Shown here: piece after piece, positions 25,452 through 35,328 of the stretch | How positions within the stretch are numbered: the stretch's first letter is position 1 | Layout: the number at the start of each line of letters is the position of its first letter | NCBI RefSeq assembly: GCF_014524565.1 | Contig: NZ_CP060139.1 | Span: forward strand, 2,177,501-2,241,500 | Length of the DNA: 64,000 nt | Source of the DNA: Croceimicrobium hydrocarbonivorans | Lineage (GTDB): Bacteria > Bacteroidota > Bacteroidia > Flavobacteriales > Schleiferiaceae | Direction: 5' to 3' | Notes under the pieces: generated by a model | The model's input: the letters and a program-made list of their open reading frames with translations, nothing else | The model's database searches: none | What the model was told of the DNA's origin: nothing | Position numbers and translations under genes: made by a program

Positions 25452-25967
25452 CTACTTCTTCGTTAAATACACATCCAGTAATAGATCTACCGTTCCAAAG
25501 GTAGTGTCGTTCTGATAGCGGGTGGTGGCTATTAAACTGGTCTCCGTTTTATTACTGATATTATAGGTCATAGGACCATAAGAAGGATCGTCGATAATAA
25601 ACTGGGTGTCGCTAGTATAAGTTACATCACCATCGCCTCCCACATTAATGGGCACCGGTAAAGTTTGACCAAAGAGATTAATTTCCATGGTGCTACTCAC
25701 TTGATAATCCACGGTTTTATTACGAGCGGCAAAATTGTAGCTACCTGAAGTATTGGTACCCGTACCGGCTAAAGGAATAGTTCCCAAAACACCAGATTGC
25801 AAGGAGCCATTATAATTGGCCTGAGTTACTTCAAACTCACCATTGAGAAAAGCGGCTAATCCGGTTAAGGGTGCTTGACTGCTGCTGCCATCATCTTTCT
25901 TGCGACAAGCAACAAAAGCCAAACTCAAAACCAATACTGCAATAATGCCAATGTTTTTCATACTCAT
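25452..25967 (-). CDS. Lipoprotein of unknown function
   Basis: 171 residues. The lipobox is AFVAC (Cys21 from the first ATG; a second ATG lies two codons in). The mature part is rich in Thr, Asn and Gly with alternating hydrophobic residues, suggesting a small beta-barrel such as a lipocalin-like fold, but no family is recognised. Convergent with the HmuY gene with a 3-bp gap, so it is not part of that operon. Confidence 0.75.
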   Translation of the reverse strand: MSMKNIGIIAVLVLSLAFVACRKKDDGSSSQAPLTGLAAFLNGEFEVTQANYNGSLQSGVLGTIPLAGTGTNTSGSYNFAARNKTVDYQVSSTMEINLFGQTLPVPINVGGDGDVTYTSDTQFIIDDPSYGPMTYNISNKTETSLIATTRYQNDTTFGTVDLLLDVYLTKK

Positions 25968-26060
25968 AGGGATCAGAACTCAAATGTATTTATTTCCATC
26001 AGAAGCTGATCAAGCACCTAAATACAATTTTTAAAAATAGGACTCTTGCAGGGGAAGGTC

Positions 26061-27299
26061 TCAGGCGTTGGCTTCACCTTTTCGTAACTCCAATACGGTA
26101 ATTTCAGGCCAAATACCTACCCTTCCGGGGAAGGCCAGGAAACCAAAACCACGATTTACATAGAGGTAGCGACCGGCATCTTCATAGAGGCCCGCCCATT
26201 TTGGGTAGCGGTATTTCACCGGACTCCAGCGGAAGACCCCCGGAATCTCAATTCCGAATTGCATACCATGGGTATGACCACTTAAGGTGAGGGACATTTT
26301 CTTAGGGTGCTTTTTCACTACTTCATCAAAATGGGAGGGATCATGCGACATTAGGATGTGAAATTCCTGTTCTGAAGTGTCTTGCAGGGCCAGTTCCAAG
26401 TCGCCATGCTGGGCAAAACCCTTACCCCAGTTTTCAACTCCTACCAGGCGGATACGCTCCCCATCCTTTTCGATCACGCGATTTTCATTGCGAAGTAAAT
26501 CAAAGCCAATATCAGCATGGGTCCGATAGAGCTTTTGCATATTAGCCGCTTTAGCTTCCGCGGAAGGCCAGTTTACATAATCGCCATAATCGTGATTTCC
26601 CAGAATAGAGTATTTACCCATGGGTGCATTTAAAGTGGAGAAAACCTCTTTCCAGGGCTCCATTTCATCTGCCACATTATTAACCAAATCTCCGGTGAAT
26701 AGAATGAGGTCACTTCGCTGCTGGTTGATGAGGTTTATCCCATAGGCAATCTTTTCAGGATTATCGAAACTACCGCTATGCACATCCGAGATCTGCGTCA
26801 GGCGGAAGCCGTCAAAGGCATCCGGTAAATCCGGAAAGAAGAGGGTCTTCTTAATAACCCGATAATTGTATTTGCCTTTAAAGATGCCGTGTAAGATCCC
26901 GGCAAAAGGGATGGCGGCTAGGGCAAGCGCCATTTGACTTACAAATTTTCGGCGCGAGGGCATAAACGGACCGCCTTCGCTGGAGCTGATAATCTTGCCG
27001 CTAATGCCCACAATTATGCGTACAATATCCTCCAGAAGGAGTGGTGCGCTAATAATTAATTTGGGTACAAAGAGCAGCACAAAGCTGCCCATGAAAATTT
27101 TGAAAAGGGGATGTTGCGGCCCGGCAGAACGATCGAAATTGATGATCACCAAAACCAGCAGAACCAAAAAGGCAATAGAGAGACCCCAGTATAAATAACG
27201 CCCCCAAACTTGATCTTTAGTAAGGGTTCGCACCGCCTGATAGGCGTAAATATCAACCACGCTCATGAGGAGCACGGGGATTAAAATTCGAAAGAGCAC
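26061..27299 (-). CDS. Membrane-anchored metallophosphoesterase
   Basis: 412 residues. About four N-terminal membrane helices (1-100) precede a calcineurin-like phosphoesterase domain with all metal-ligand motifs: SDVH, GDLVNN, GNHD, SHDP and GHTHG. The layout matches the YkuE/YaeI-like branch, some members of which act on lipid A precursors. The substrate is unknown. Divergent from polA. Confidence 0.88.
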   Translation of the reverse strand: MLFRILIPVLLMSVVDIYAYQAVRTLTKDQVWGRYLYWGLSIAFLVLLVLVIINFDRSAGPQHPLFKIFMGSFVLLFVPKLIISAPLLLEDIVRIIVGISGKIISSSEGGPFMPSRRKFVSQMALALAAIPFAGILHGIFKGKYNYRVIKKTLFFPDLPDAFDGFRLTQISDVHSGSFDNPEKIAYGINLINQQRSDLILFTGDLVNNVADEMEPWKEVFSTLNAPMGKYSILGNHDYGDYVNWPSAEAKAANMQKLYRTHADIGFDLLRNENRVIEKDGERIRLVGVENWGKGFAQHGDLELALQDTSEQEFHILMSHDPSHFDEVVKKHPKKMSLTLSGHTHGMQFGIEIPGVFRWSPVKYRYPKWAGLYEDAGRYLYVNRGFGFLAFPGRVGIWPEITVLELRKGEANA

Positions 27300-27394
27300 A
27301 ATATAAATTTTTAGGTCTAACCCTTCAAAATGAAAAAAGATCAGGGTCTTGATTGAATAATGCTAATTTAGGGCGTCTTAAAAGATTTTTCCAA

Positions 27395-30196
27395 ATGTCT
27401 GATTCTAAGCCTACCCTCTATTTACTGGATGCCTATGCCTTGATTTACCGGGCCTATTTTGCCTTTGTAAACAATCCCCGCATCAGCTCTAAGGGTTTGG
27501 ATACCTCTGCAATCTTCGGTTTTACCGTTACCCTGCTCGAGATTCTCGAAAAGAAAAATCCATCGCATATCGCCATTGTTTACGATACCGCACAACCTAC
27601 CGTACGCCATATTGAATATCCTGAGTACAAAGCACAACGCGATGAAACTCCGGAAGGTATTAAAGTGGCCTTTCCTTATATCCGTCAGGTAGCGGAGGCT
27701 TTTCGTATTCCCTTTTTAGGGGTTGATGGCTATGAGGCTGATGATGTTATTGGCACCCTAGCTAAGCAAGCCGAAGAAAAGGGTTATGAGGTGTATATGA
27801 TGACACCCGATAAGGATTTCGGACAATTGGTCTCGGAAAACATCTTTATGTACCGTCCCGGTCGCAGTGGAAACCCTCCCGAAATATGGGGCGTGCCCGA
27901 AGTATGTGAGAAGTTTGATATTGATACTGTCGATCAGATTGTTGACTACCTCGGCATGATGGGCGATGCAGTAGATAATATTCCGGGTATCCCAGGGGTT
28001 GGCCCCAAAACCGCTTCCAAGCTTTTGAAGCAGTATGGAAGTATGGAAGGTATGTATGAGCATGCCGATGAAATCAAAGGGAAATTAGGGGAGAAGATTC
28101 GCGATAATCAGGAGCAGGCCTTGCTTTCGAAAAAGTTAGCCCGCATTATTATTGATGTGCCGATCGAATTTCATGAAGGCGATTTCAAGAAAGATCCGGC
28201 GGATGAAGAGCTCATCAAGGAGCTTTTTAGTGAATTGGAATTTCGTACTCTTTCCAAAAGGGTTTTAGGTGAAAGCATCAGCCCTAGCGCATCAGCCCCA
28301 AAGGCAAAAGCGAAAGCGGATAGCAGTGGTCAAACCGATTTGTTCGCCCAGGTGCCCACCGAACAACCTGAGTCGGATGCAGGTGATGGTCCTCGGAATT
28401 TATCCAATACGGAACATTTGTACCAATTAGTAACACATCCCAAAGAGCGGAAGGAATTGCTAGCCAATCTGCTTAAGCAAACAGCAGTATGTTTTGATAC
28501 CGAAACTACTTCCATTGATGTGCGGGAAGCCGAACTGGTGGGATTAGCCCTGAGCTATCAACCTGGCTTTGCCTATTATGTGCATCTGCCGGAAGGCGAA
28601 CAACAAGCAATTATAGATGAGTTTCGACCCTTCTTTGAGAACGAAGAAATTGAGAAGATTGGTCAGAATTTGAAATACGATATTTCCGTTTTATCCAATT
28701 ACAATATTGAGGTGAAAGGCCCCATTTTCGATACCATGTTGGCGCATTATCTCATTAATCCGGATATGCGTCATAATATGGATATCATGGCCGAAACCTA
28801 TTTGGCTTATGAAACCCAATCGATCGAAGAGTTGATCGGGAAGAAGGGTAAGAATCAGAAGACCATGCGCCAGGTGGAGCCCGAGAAGGTGGCCGAATAT
28901 GCCGGTGAGGATGCGGATATTACCCTGCAATTAGCCGCAATTTTTAAGGAGAAATTGGGTGATGATTCTACGGCCAAAGTATTAAAGGATATCGAAACGC
29001 CTTTGGTAAAGGTGCTTTCTCATATGGAGATGGAAGGCATAAACCTGGATCGGGAAGCACTTAAAAAACTCTCGGATGAATTAGCGGAAGATATCCTCCG
29101 TTTGGATAAGGAGATTCACGATTTGGCCGGCAATAGCGAGTTTAATATTGCTTCTCCCAAGCAATTGGGCGATGTGCTCTTTGCCGAAATGAAATTGCTG
29201 GATAAGCCTAAGAAAACAAAATCCGGACAGTATTCTACTTCGGAAGATATCCTGCAGGAATTGGCCGGGGAGCATGAGATAGCCCAGAAGATTTTGGATT
29301 ATCGTCAGAGTGTAAAACTGAAAAGCACCTATGTAGATGCGCTGCCCGAAATGGTGAGTCCGATAACCCATCGCTTGCATACCAGCTTTAATCAGGCGGT
29401 GGCGGCTACCGGTCGATTGAGTAGCAATAATCCCAATTTGCAAAATATTCCTATCCGCACCGAAAGAGGTAAAGAGGTTCGTAAGGCCTTTATTCCTCGT
29501 GATGACAATCATGTGATTTTAGCGGCGGATTACAGTCAGATAGAACTGCGCTTAATAGCCGAATTGAGTGAGGAGAAAACCATGATGGAGGCTTTCATCA
29601 ATGGGGAAGACATTCATGCGGCTACGGCGGCCAAAGTCTTTGGGGTATCCCTGGAGGATGTTACTCGCGAAATGCGAAGTAATGCCAAAACGGTGAATTT
29701 CGGAATCATCTATGGTGTAAGTGCCTTTGGCTTAAGTCAGCAAACCAGTTTAAGTCGCGGCGAAGCTTCGGATATTATTAAATCCTATTTCCGCACTTAT
29801 CCCGGCATTCAGGATTATATCGAATCTCAAAAGGAATTGGCGCGTCAGCAAGGATATGTAGAAACCATGCTGGGTCGTCGTCGCTATTTAAAGGATATCA
29901 ATAGTCGTAATGCGGTGGTGCGTGGTCATGCGGAACGCAATGCGGTAAATGCACCGATTCAAGGATCTGCGGCGGATATCATCAAAATCGCCATGATTAA
30001 GATTGATGCTGCTTTAAAAGACTACAAAACCCGCATGCTCTTGCAGGTGCATGATGAATTGGTATTTGATGCGCCTAAGGAAGAGCTGGAAACGGTGACG
30101 CCCATTATCACCGACTTAATGCAAAATGCCATCGAAACCAAAGTGCCATTGGTGGTGGAAAGCGGATATGGTGCCAATTGGTTGGAGGCACATTAA
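27395..30196 (+). CDS. polA: DNA polymerase I
   Basis: 933 residues from ATG 27395 (MSDSKPTLYLLDAYALIYRA); the frame extends upstream to a TTG at 27353 without homology. The 5'-3' nuclease domain (about 1-300) has the EADDVIGTLA and GDAVDNIPGIPGVG motifs. A DnaQ-like 3'-5' exonuclease domain begins at CFDTETTS, with the metal-binding Asp-Glu present, so proofreading is probably active. The polymerase domain has DYSQIELR (motif A), the O helix (RSNAKTVNFGIIYG) and VHDE (motif C). Roles are Okazaki fragment processing and repair. Confidence 0.96.
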   Translation: MSDSKPTLYLLDAYALIYRAYFAFVNNPRISSKGLDTSAIFGFTVTLLEILEKKNPSHIAIVYDTAQPTVRHIEYPEYKAQRDETPEGIKVAFPYIRQVAEAFRIPFLGVDGYEADDVIGTLAKQAEEKGYEVYMMTPDKDFGQLVSENIFMYRPGRSGNPPEIWGVPEVCEKFDIDTVDQIVDYLGMMGDAVDNIPGIPGVGPKTASKLLKQYGSMEGMYEHADEIKGKLGEKIRDNQEQALLSKKLARIIIDVPIEFHEGDFKKDPADEELIKELFSELEFRTLSKRVLGESISPSASAPKAKAKADSSGQTDLFAQVPTEQPESDAGDGPRNLSNTEHLYQLVTHPKERKELLANLLKQTAVCFDTETTSIDVREAELVGLALSYQPGFAYYVHLPEGEQQAIIDEFRPFFENEEIEKIGQNLKYDISVLSNYNIEVKGPIFDTMLAHYLINPDMRHNMDIMAETYLAYETQSIEELIGKKGKNQKTMRQVEPEKVAEYAGEDADITLQLAAIFKEKLGDDSTAKVLKDIETPLVKVLSHMEMEGINLDREALKKLSDELAEDILRLDKEIHDLAGNSEFNIASPKQLGDVLFAEMKLLDKPKKTKSGQYSTSEDILQELAGEHEIAQKILDYRQSVKLKSTYVDALPEMVSPITHRLHTSFNQAVAATGRLSSNNPNLQNIPIRTERGKEVRKAFIPRDDNHVILAADYSQIELRLIAELSEEKTMMEAFINGEDIHAATAAKVFGVSLEDVTREMRSNAKTVNFGIIYGVSAFGLSQQTSLSRGEASDIIKSYFRTYPGIQDYIESQKELARQQGYVETMLGRRRYLKDINSRNAVVRGHAERNAVNAPIQGSAADIIKIAMIKIDAALKDYKTRMLLQVHDELVFDAPKEELETVTPIITDLMQNAIETKVPLVVESGYGANWLEAH

Positions 30197-30210
30197 ATTT
30201 AAGAACCCTT

Positions 30211-32013
30211 ATGTTTCGAGCGGTAATATTAGTCTTGGCAAACCTCCTGATAGCTCAATTCTCTTTGGCTCAGGGTTTAAGCTTACGGGAAAAGACCCAG
30301 GCCATGGTGAAAGCAAAGGGCCTGAGTGAAGGAATTAAGTATTATGAGAATCTTTCGCTTAAAGAACCCAAAAACCTAGATTGGAAGAAGGAATGGGCTT
30401 TTTTGCTGACAATGCATAATACAGAGGAAGCTTTAACCAAGGCAGATTCGATTCTGAACTCAATTCTTTCAATAGATAGCCTTTGTTCCGTATGCTGGCA
30501 GCTGAAGGGGGAGATAGAATTTGATCGCGCTAATTACAGTGTTGCTTTGGGCTTTACAGAAAAAAGTCTGGTGCACGAAGAGACCAAGGCAGATGCTCAT
30601 TTTTTAAGGAGTAAGGTTTATGCCAGTTTGAATGAGACTTGGAAGTCAAAACACGAGATGGATGCCGCTTTAAGGCTTAAACCTGAAGAGTCGAAGTATC
30701 ATTTAGGCAAGGGGATTATTGAATTGGGTTCTGGCTTTACAGCCTCAGCCCTTACTTGTTTTAAGCGAGCCATGGAATTGGATTCGAGCCAATTTGCAGC
30801 TCCTTATTTAATGGGGCGTTGCTATTTGAATATGGGTCTAATATCTGAGGCTATAGAAGGCTTTCAGCAAGCAATTAGATTAGATAGTACTGAAGCGACT
30901 GCTTATTATTATCTGGCAGGTGCATTGGAGCGCAACAATCAATTTGAGGCATCCTTTGATGCGGTGTCGAAGGCAATTCTACTTGACCCGGAAAAGTCTG
31001 AGTATCTGTTTCACAGGGCTTGGATTCGTTACAGGCTCGAGGATACAGAAGGTTCTTGTACAGATTATAATTTACTGATTGCAAAATTCAGTGATAGTGA
31101 TCTTGAGATGGATAGCCTTGTGGTGCTAGATGCCATAATTCAAGTGGCAGGATATTGCGATAGCAGCTTGCCTGCATACTATTATCAAAGGGGGATCGCT
31201 GAGTTCAATCTTAAGAATTATACAAAGGCCTTGACTTGGTACGATAAGGGTTTGCATAAATTTCCTGGAGAGCCCAATACCTTAAGCTTTAAAGCAAATG
31301 CCCTTTTGGTTCTTGAAAGATATCCGGAGGCGGTGGAATATTATAAGGAGTATTTCAATTCTCAAGAGGACTTATCTGCAGAGTATAGAGCGTCTTTGAA
31401 ATATCGAGGAGGTACTGAAAAAGATCTGGAGGTCATTATTAATAATATGATCCCTTCAAATCGCAATAGTTTGGCCGAAGCCTATTTGCATTTGGGGGAT
31501 ATGGATAATGCTAAGGAGCAGATTGCTTTAGGTTTGGAAAAGGAGTGGAGCTTAGAACCTATGATTGCCGCTGTATTGCACACTACAAAGGGTCGGATTT
31601 TCTATCAGGAAAATGAATTGGCAAAAGCTAAGTATGAATTTGAGAAGGCTTTGAATTTATTTCCTCAATTGTCACAAACGCATTTGTATCTCGCTCTTTT
31701 GAAATTGGAGCAAAGTCAAAAAGTTAAGATTAGTCAATCTTCAATTTCCTTCGAAAGCAAGGAACAGCCATTTTCTCTTACTTGGTTCGATAATGCGAAT
31801 AGTAAGGAAGAAGCATCCAAAGACTTGCTTAGTAGTGCAATTGGAGATTGTAGTCGCGCACTTTTAGCTGACCCGACCAATGGGCAAGCCTATTATTTAA
31901 AAGCACAAATTAAGATCCTCTTGGGGGATGAGGATTTTTGTTATGATTTGCTAAGCGCTGAGCAATTGGGGGTGCAAATCAAGGATAGTGAACGTAAAAA
32001 ATGCATTGAGTAA
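30211..32013 (+). CDS. Secreted TPR-repeat protein
   Basis: 600 residues from ATG 30211, 14 bp after polA; the frame also extends back into polA. A signal peptide (FRAVILVLANLLIAQFSLAQG) is followed by about ten tetratricopeptide repeats with the W/L-G-A-F/Y-A-P spacing (for example YLMGRCYLNMGLISEAIEGFQQA). It is probably a periplasmic scaffold. Codons are noticeably more A/T-rich (AAT, GAT, TTG, TAT) than in polA, so it may have a separate origin. Ends at a strong terminator. Confidence 0.85.
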   Translation: MFRAVILVLANLLIAQFSLAQGLSLREKTQAMVKAKGLSEGIKYYENLSLKEPKNLDWKKEWAFLLTMHNTEEALTKADSILNSILSIDSLCSVCWQLKGEIEFDRANYSVALGFTEKSLVHEETKADAHFLRSKVYASLNETWKSKHEMDAALRLKPEESKYHLGKGIIELGSGFTASALTCFKRAMELDSSQFAAPYLMGRCYLNMGLISEAIEGFQQAIRLDSTEATAYYYLAGALERNNQFEASFDAVSKAILLDPEKSEYLFHRAWIRYRLEDTEGSCTDYNLLIAKFSDSDLEMDSLVVLDAIIQVAGYCDSSLPAYYYQRGIAEFNLKNYTKALTWYDKGLHKFPGEPNTLSFKANALLVLERYPEAVEYYKEYFNSQEDLSAEYRASLKYRGGTEKDLEVIINNMIPSNRNSLAEAYLHLGDMDNAKEQIALGLEKEWSLEPMIAAVLHTTKGRIFYQENELAKAKYEFEKALNLFPQLSQTHLYLALLKLEQSQKVKISQSSISFESKEQPFSLTWFDNANSKEEASKDLLSSAIGDCSRALLADPTNGQAYYLKAQIKILLGDEDFCYDLLSAEQLGVQIKDSERKKCIE

Positions 32014-32017
32014 AAAA

Positions 32018-32039
32018 AAAGCGGCCCGGAGGCCGCTTT
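32018..32039. terminator. Bidirectional terminator
   Basis: AAAGCGGCC pairs perfectly with GGCCGCTTT around CGGA, with A- and T-rich flanks. It serves the TPR gene and the convergent metalloprotease gene. Confidence 0.9.
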
Positions 32040-32041
32040 AA

Positions 32042-34183
32042 TTATTCAATAATTAGCTTTTCTACTAAGCTGGTGTTTTCGCCTCTCAATTGAACCAGGT
32101 AGATACCTGAATTCAAATCCAGATTCAGTTCTTGATCCAAAGATGGGCCTTCGCTGTGTAAGTCCATTTCGAATACGCTTTTACCACTGAGGTCTACAAT
32201 GCTTAATTGCAGATCACGATCTTGAAGGTCGCTTAAGCTGAGTTTTAATTGACCGCGGCTTGGGTTAGGATAAATGGCCATGTCGGCAGCATTGTACTCT
32301 TCGATGCTAACATCAGTACCCTCGCCAAAGCGGATATTATCGATATAGAAATTGTTACCGCCACCATTTTCAAATACAAATTTGATAAGGATCGGATTAG
32401 GCCCGATATAGGCATTGAAATTAATGGTTTCGGTAGCCCAATCACCTGCTGCGGTAGGTACAAAGTTTCCGCTGGTATTGGCAACGGTACGTAAACGACC
32501 GCCACTGTAAAAACGACGACGAATCCAGGTATCACCGCAATCGCGCGAAACATAAACCTCTAATTGATCTTCATTATCATTGGCAGTGGCCGCAAATGCG
32601 AAGTCGAAGAAAAGATTCAGATCATTACCATTGGCGGTATTAATAGCGGGAGAAATCAATTCGTCCAGTTCACCCAAAGAGTTATTGGCGCGTGGCAGGA
32701 TCAAGGCCATATTTTGATGTGAACCACCATTGGTATAAGGCTGGAAGGTACTGCCATCACCACCGTCTACTGCGGTCATCACTTGAGGAATGGTTCCATT
32801 CTCAAAACTTTCTGTCCAGGTTGTGGTAAAGAAAGGATTGGCAGAATTCTTAACGTGAATCAAATCGGTGTAGGTAACATTGTCGGTACCGGCACTATTG
32901 GTAACGGTTAAGCTTACGTTGTAGGTTCCGGGATTGGCATAAACTACAGTTGGGTTTTCCAAGGTGCTGGTAGCTGGGGTTCCTCCAGGGAAAGACCAGT
33001 TCCAAGAAGTAGGATCACCTTCCTCAGAAATATCGTAGAACTGCACGGTATCATTCGTGCACACTACTTCTTTTTCGGCCTCTACCATGGCAATAGGAGT
33101 ACATGGAGGGGGGCTGGTTAAACCAGTGAAGGTGCGGTTAGATACTGAAACCAGAGTGCCTCGAAGAGAGCTGCTGCTTAATACGGCATGCACACGTGCT
33201 TTCTGATCTTCAGTAAACATATTGGGGCAATCAGCATAGTCCATGTAGTTCTCAATTTGATCTACCAGATCAGGAGAATCGTTAGAGCAGCTGTTAATTC
33301 CGAAGTTACAACCAAAGTTACTTTGAGCCACCGGAGGGGTGTCATCACAGTAATCACCTTGTGCCGCGTTACCTAAAAGACCCACTGGATTAGCGCCACC
33401 CATGCCGGTACAAGAACCTGAAAAGGGATGATGCAGGGCCAGATAGTGACCCACCTCGTGGGTAAGGGTGCGTCCATCGCTATTATTACCAGCGGCTGTG
33501 CCAATGGTTCCCATTTGGTCGTGACGAAGAATTACCCCATCACCAGATACCTTATTAGTACGTGGGAAGAAGGAGTAGCCTAAGGTATAACCTCCGGGAT
33601 CTTGTGGAGTAGTATTGGAAACATGACGCGTTACCCAGATATTGAGGTAGCGCTCTTGGTTCCACTTTACAATTTTAGCAGATTCAGTACCACTTAAAGA
33701 GGTGCTGCTCTGAGTACGGGTAATACCATCGGTGCAATTGCCTTGAGGATCTTTCTTGGCAAGTTTAAACTCGATTTGCATGTCTGAAGCCACACCCTGG
33801 AAAATAGAGCGAGTTTGACTGGCATCAGCATTAAGGCGTTGGTAATCTTCATTTAAAACACGAAGACCATCTTCAATTTGACGAACCGAAATATTATCGG
33901 CTTGAGTGGCATAGACTACATGCACCACCACCGGAATAGTATATACAATGGTATTGGTACCTGCATTTTTTTGGAGCGCGTTCTCCAATTTGAAATTTTG
34001 AGCGATTTCGAAAATGCTCTGCTCAGCAGCTTTGATCTCTTCTAAAGCTTGTGGGTCTTCTAAAGACTCTTGATAGAAATGATCAAATTCACATTTATCA
34101 GGATTGTGGTTGTGGTCAGAGTTGCTTTGAGCCGCTGCCAATAATGAGAAAGACAGGGCTGTGAGCAGGAATATTTGTTTCAT
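32042..34183 (-). CDS. T9SS-secreted M43 (pappalysin-like) metalloprotease
   Basis: 713 residues from ATG 34183 (MKQIFLL); the longer frame from 34231 is unlikely. After the signal peptide comes a propeptide-like region, then the M43 catalytic domain with HEVGHYLALHH (zinc ligands His242, His246, His252; Glu243 general base) and the Met-turn NYMDY. A PKD domain follows (WNWSFPGGTPATS...YNVSLTV), then a jelly-roll/MAM-like region ending FYIDNIRFGEG and a T9SS sorting domain (IYPNPSRGQ...). Likely a secreted, surface-attached or released endopeptidase for protein digestion. Confidence 0.92.
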   Translation of the reverse strand: MKQIFLLTALSFSLLAAAQSNSDHNHNPDKCEFDHFYQESLEDPQALEEIKAAEQSIFEIAQNFKLENALQKNAGTNTIVYTIPVVVHVVYATQADNISVRQIEDGLRVLNEDYQRLNADASQTRSIFQGVASDMQIEFKLAKKDPQGNCTDGITRTQSSTSLSGTESAKIVKWNQERYLNIWVTRHVSNTTPQDPGGYTLGYSFFPRTNKVSGDGVILRHDQMGTIGTAAGNNSDGRTLTHEVGHYLALHHPFSGSCTGMGGANPVGLLGNAAQGDYCDDTPPVAQSNFGCNFGINSCSNDSPDLVDQIENYMDYADCPNMFTEDQKARVHAVLSSSSLRGTLVSVSNRTFTGLTSPPPCTPIAMVEAEKEVVCTNDTVQFYDISEEGDPTSWNWSFPGGTPATSTLENPTVVYANPGTYNVSLTVTNSAGTDNVTYTDLIHVKNSANPFFTTTWTESFENGTIPQVMTAVDGGDGSTFQPYTNGGSHQNMALILPRANNSLGELDELISPAINTANGNDLNLFFDFAFAATANDNEDQLEVYVSRDCGDTWIRRRFYSGGRLRTVANTSGNFVPTAAGDWATETINFNAYIGPNPILIKFVFENGGGNNFYIDNIRFGEGTDVSIEEYNAADMAIYPNPSRGQLKLSLSDLQDRDLQLSIVDLSGKSVFEMDLHSEGPSLDQELNLDLNSGIYLVQLRGENTSLVEKLIIE

Positions 34184-34211
34184 TAAATGAAAATTTTTGG
34201 AAATCGGTGCA

Positions 34212-34219
34212 CAAATATA
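34212..34219 (-). promoter_or_regulatory. -7 element of the metalloprotease gene
   Basis: CAAATATA on the plus strand is TATATTTG on the minus strand, 28 bp upstream of the start at 34183. No TTTG at the right distance was seen, so the promoter may need an activator. Confidence 0.45.
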
Positions 34220-34291
34220 TACGCTTTGCAACGGGATTCGTTGGGTTCCGAAAATATTCAGGTAATTTTCAACGATTTATAGTTAATAAGG

Positions 34292-34324
34292 TTTGGCAGA
34301 TTGATAATTATTGTTGTATTTTCG
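34292..34324 (+). promoter_or_regulatory. Promoter of the rplM-rpsI operon
   Basis: TTTG (34292-34295) and TATTTTCG (34317-34324), 21-bp spacer. TATTTTCG followed by GCAGCCC is a common start region for ribosomal genes in Bacteroidota. The leader to the start codon is about 55 bases. Confidence 0.7.
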
Positions 34325-34382
34325 CAGCCCCTTTTTGGAGGGTTATGTGTTCGAAAGATAACGATTTAAATATTAGGTAGTT

Positions 34383-34838
34383 GTGAATACAATGAGTTAC
34401 AAAACGGTATCGGCCAACAGCCAAACCGTTGATAAAAAATGGGTTCTGGTTGACGCTGAAGGGCAAACATTAGGTCGATTGGCCTCCAGAATTGCCTTTT
34501 TACTGCGCGGAAAGCACAAACCCAATTTTACTCCTCATGTAGATTGTGGTGACAATGTAATCGTGCTTAATGCCGATAAAGTTGTTTTAACCGGTCAAAA
34601 AGCTACCGAGAAGCAATACGTTCGTCACACCGAGTATCCTGGTGGTCAGCGTTTCACTACTCCAGCCGAGTTGATGATGAAAAACCCTATCAAGGTGATC
34701 GAAAACGCGGTGAAAGGTATGTTGCCTAAAAATCGTTTGGGAAGCGAATTGTATCGTAACCTTCACGCCTTTGTTGGTACTGAGCATCCACACGAAGCTC
34801 AGAAGCCAGAAAAAATTGATATCAATACCATTAAATAA
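34383..34838 (+). CDS. rplM: Ribosomal protein L13 (uL13)
   Basis: 151 residues if started at GTG 34383, giving M-N-T-M-S-Y-K-T, which fits the M(D/N)TLSYKT start of Bacteroidota L13; the ATG at 34392 is the alternative. The core VLVDAEGQTLGRLASRIAFLLRGKHK and YRNLHAFVGTEHPHEAQKP are typical. It is a large-subunit assembly protein that can also repress its own mRNA. Followed 9 bp later by rpsI, the universal pairing. Confidence 0.95.
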   Translation: MNTMSYKTVSANSQTVDKKWVLVDAEGQTLGRLASRIAFLLRGKHKPNFTPHVDCGDNVIVLNADKVVLTGQKATEKQYVRHTEYPGGQRFTTPAELMMKNPIKVIENAVKGMLPKNRLGSELYRNLHAFVGTEHPHEAQKPEKIDINTIK

Positions 34839-34847
34839 CAAGGAAGA

Positions 34848-35234
34848 ATGTCTGTGACTCACACTATCGGCCGAAGAAAGACTTCCGTAGCGCGCGTTTT
34901 CCTGCAAGAAGGAAAGGGTACCATTACTGTAAATAAGAAAGACTACAAGGATTATTTCGATACTCCTGCGCTCCACTACAAAGTTGAGCAAGCTTTCGCC
35001 ATTACCGAAACTACTGGTCAATATGATGTAAAAATCAATGTTGACGGAGGTGGTATCACCGGTCAGGCAGAAGCAGTACGCTTAGGTATTAGCCGTGCCT
35101 TATGTGAAATCAATCCTGATTTCCGTCCACAGTTAAAGCCTGATGGCTTATTAACTCGTGACCCACGCATGGTAGAGCGTAAGAAATTTGGTCAGAAGAA
35201 AGCGCGTAAGAAATTCCAATTCTCTAAGCGTTAA
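34848..35234 (+). CDS. rpsI: Ribosomal protein S9 (uS9)
   Basis: 128 residues. Starts [14 protein letters not shown] and ends [12 protein letters not shown], the basic tail that reaches the P-site tRNA. Second gene of the rplM-rpsI operon. Confidence 0.97.
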   Translation: MSVTHTIGRRKTSVARVFLQEGKGTITVNKKDYKDYFDTPALHYKVEQAFAITETTGQYDVKINVDGGGITGQAEAVRLGISRALCEINPDFRPQLKPDGLLTRDPRMVERKKFGQKKARKKFQFSKR

Positions 35235-35240
35235 AAAATA

Positions 35241-35292
35241 TTTGGGTTTAGTATCCAAATTCTTCGGGTGCCCTTGTGTAGGGCCCACCGGA
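35241..35292 (+). promoter_or_regulatory. Structured leader of rpsB (candidate autoregulatory RNA)
   Basis: Two hairpins lie between rpsI and rpsB: TTTGG/CCAAA (35241-35259), then a long bulged stem with CCCT/AGGG apex around TGTGT and flanks CTTCGGGTG/CCACCGGAG (35261-35292). There is no T-run after either, so a simple terminator is unlikely. The rpsB start lies 37 bp further on. Ribosomal leaders of this kind often bind their own protein product; this is inferred from shape alone. Confidence 0.45.
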
Positions 35293-35328
35293 GAGTTGAA
35301 TTAGTGAATGTAAACTATTAATTATCTC

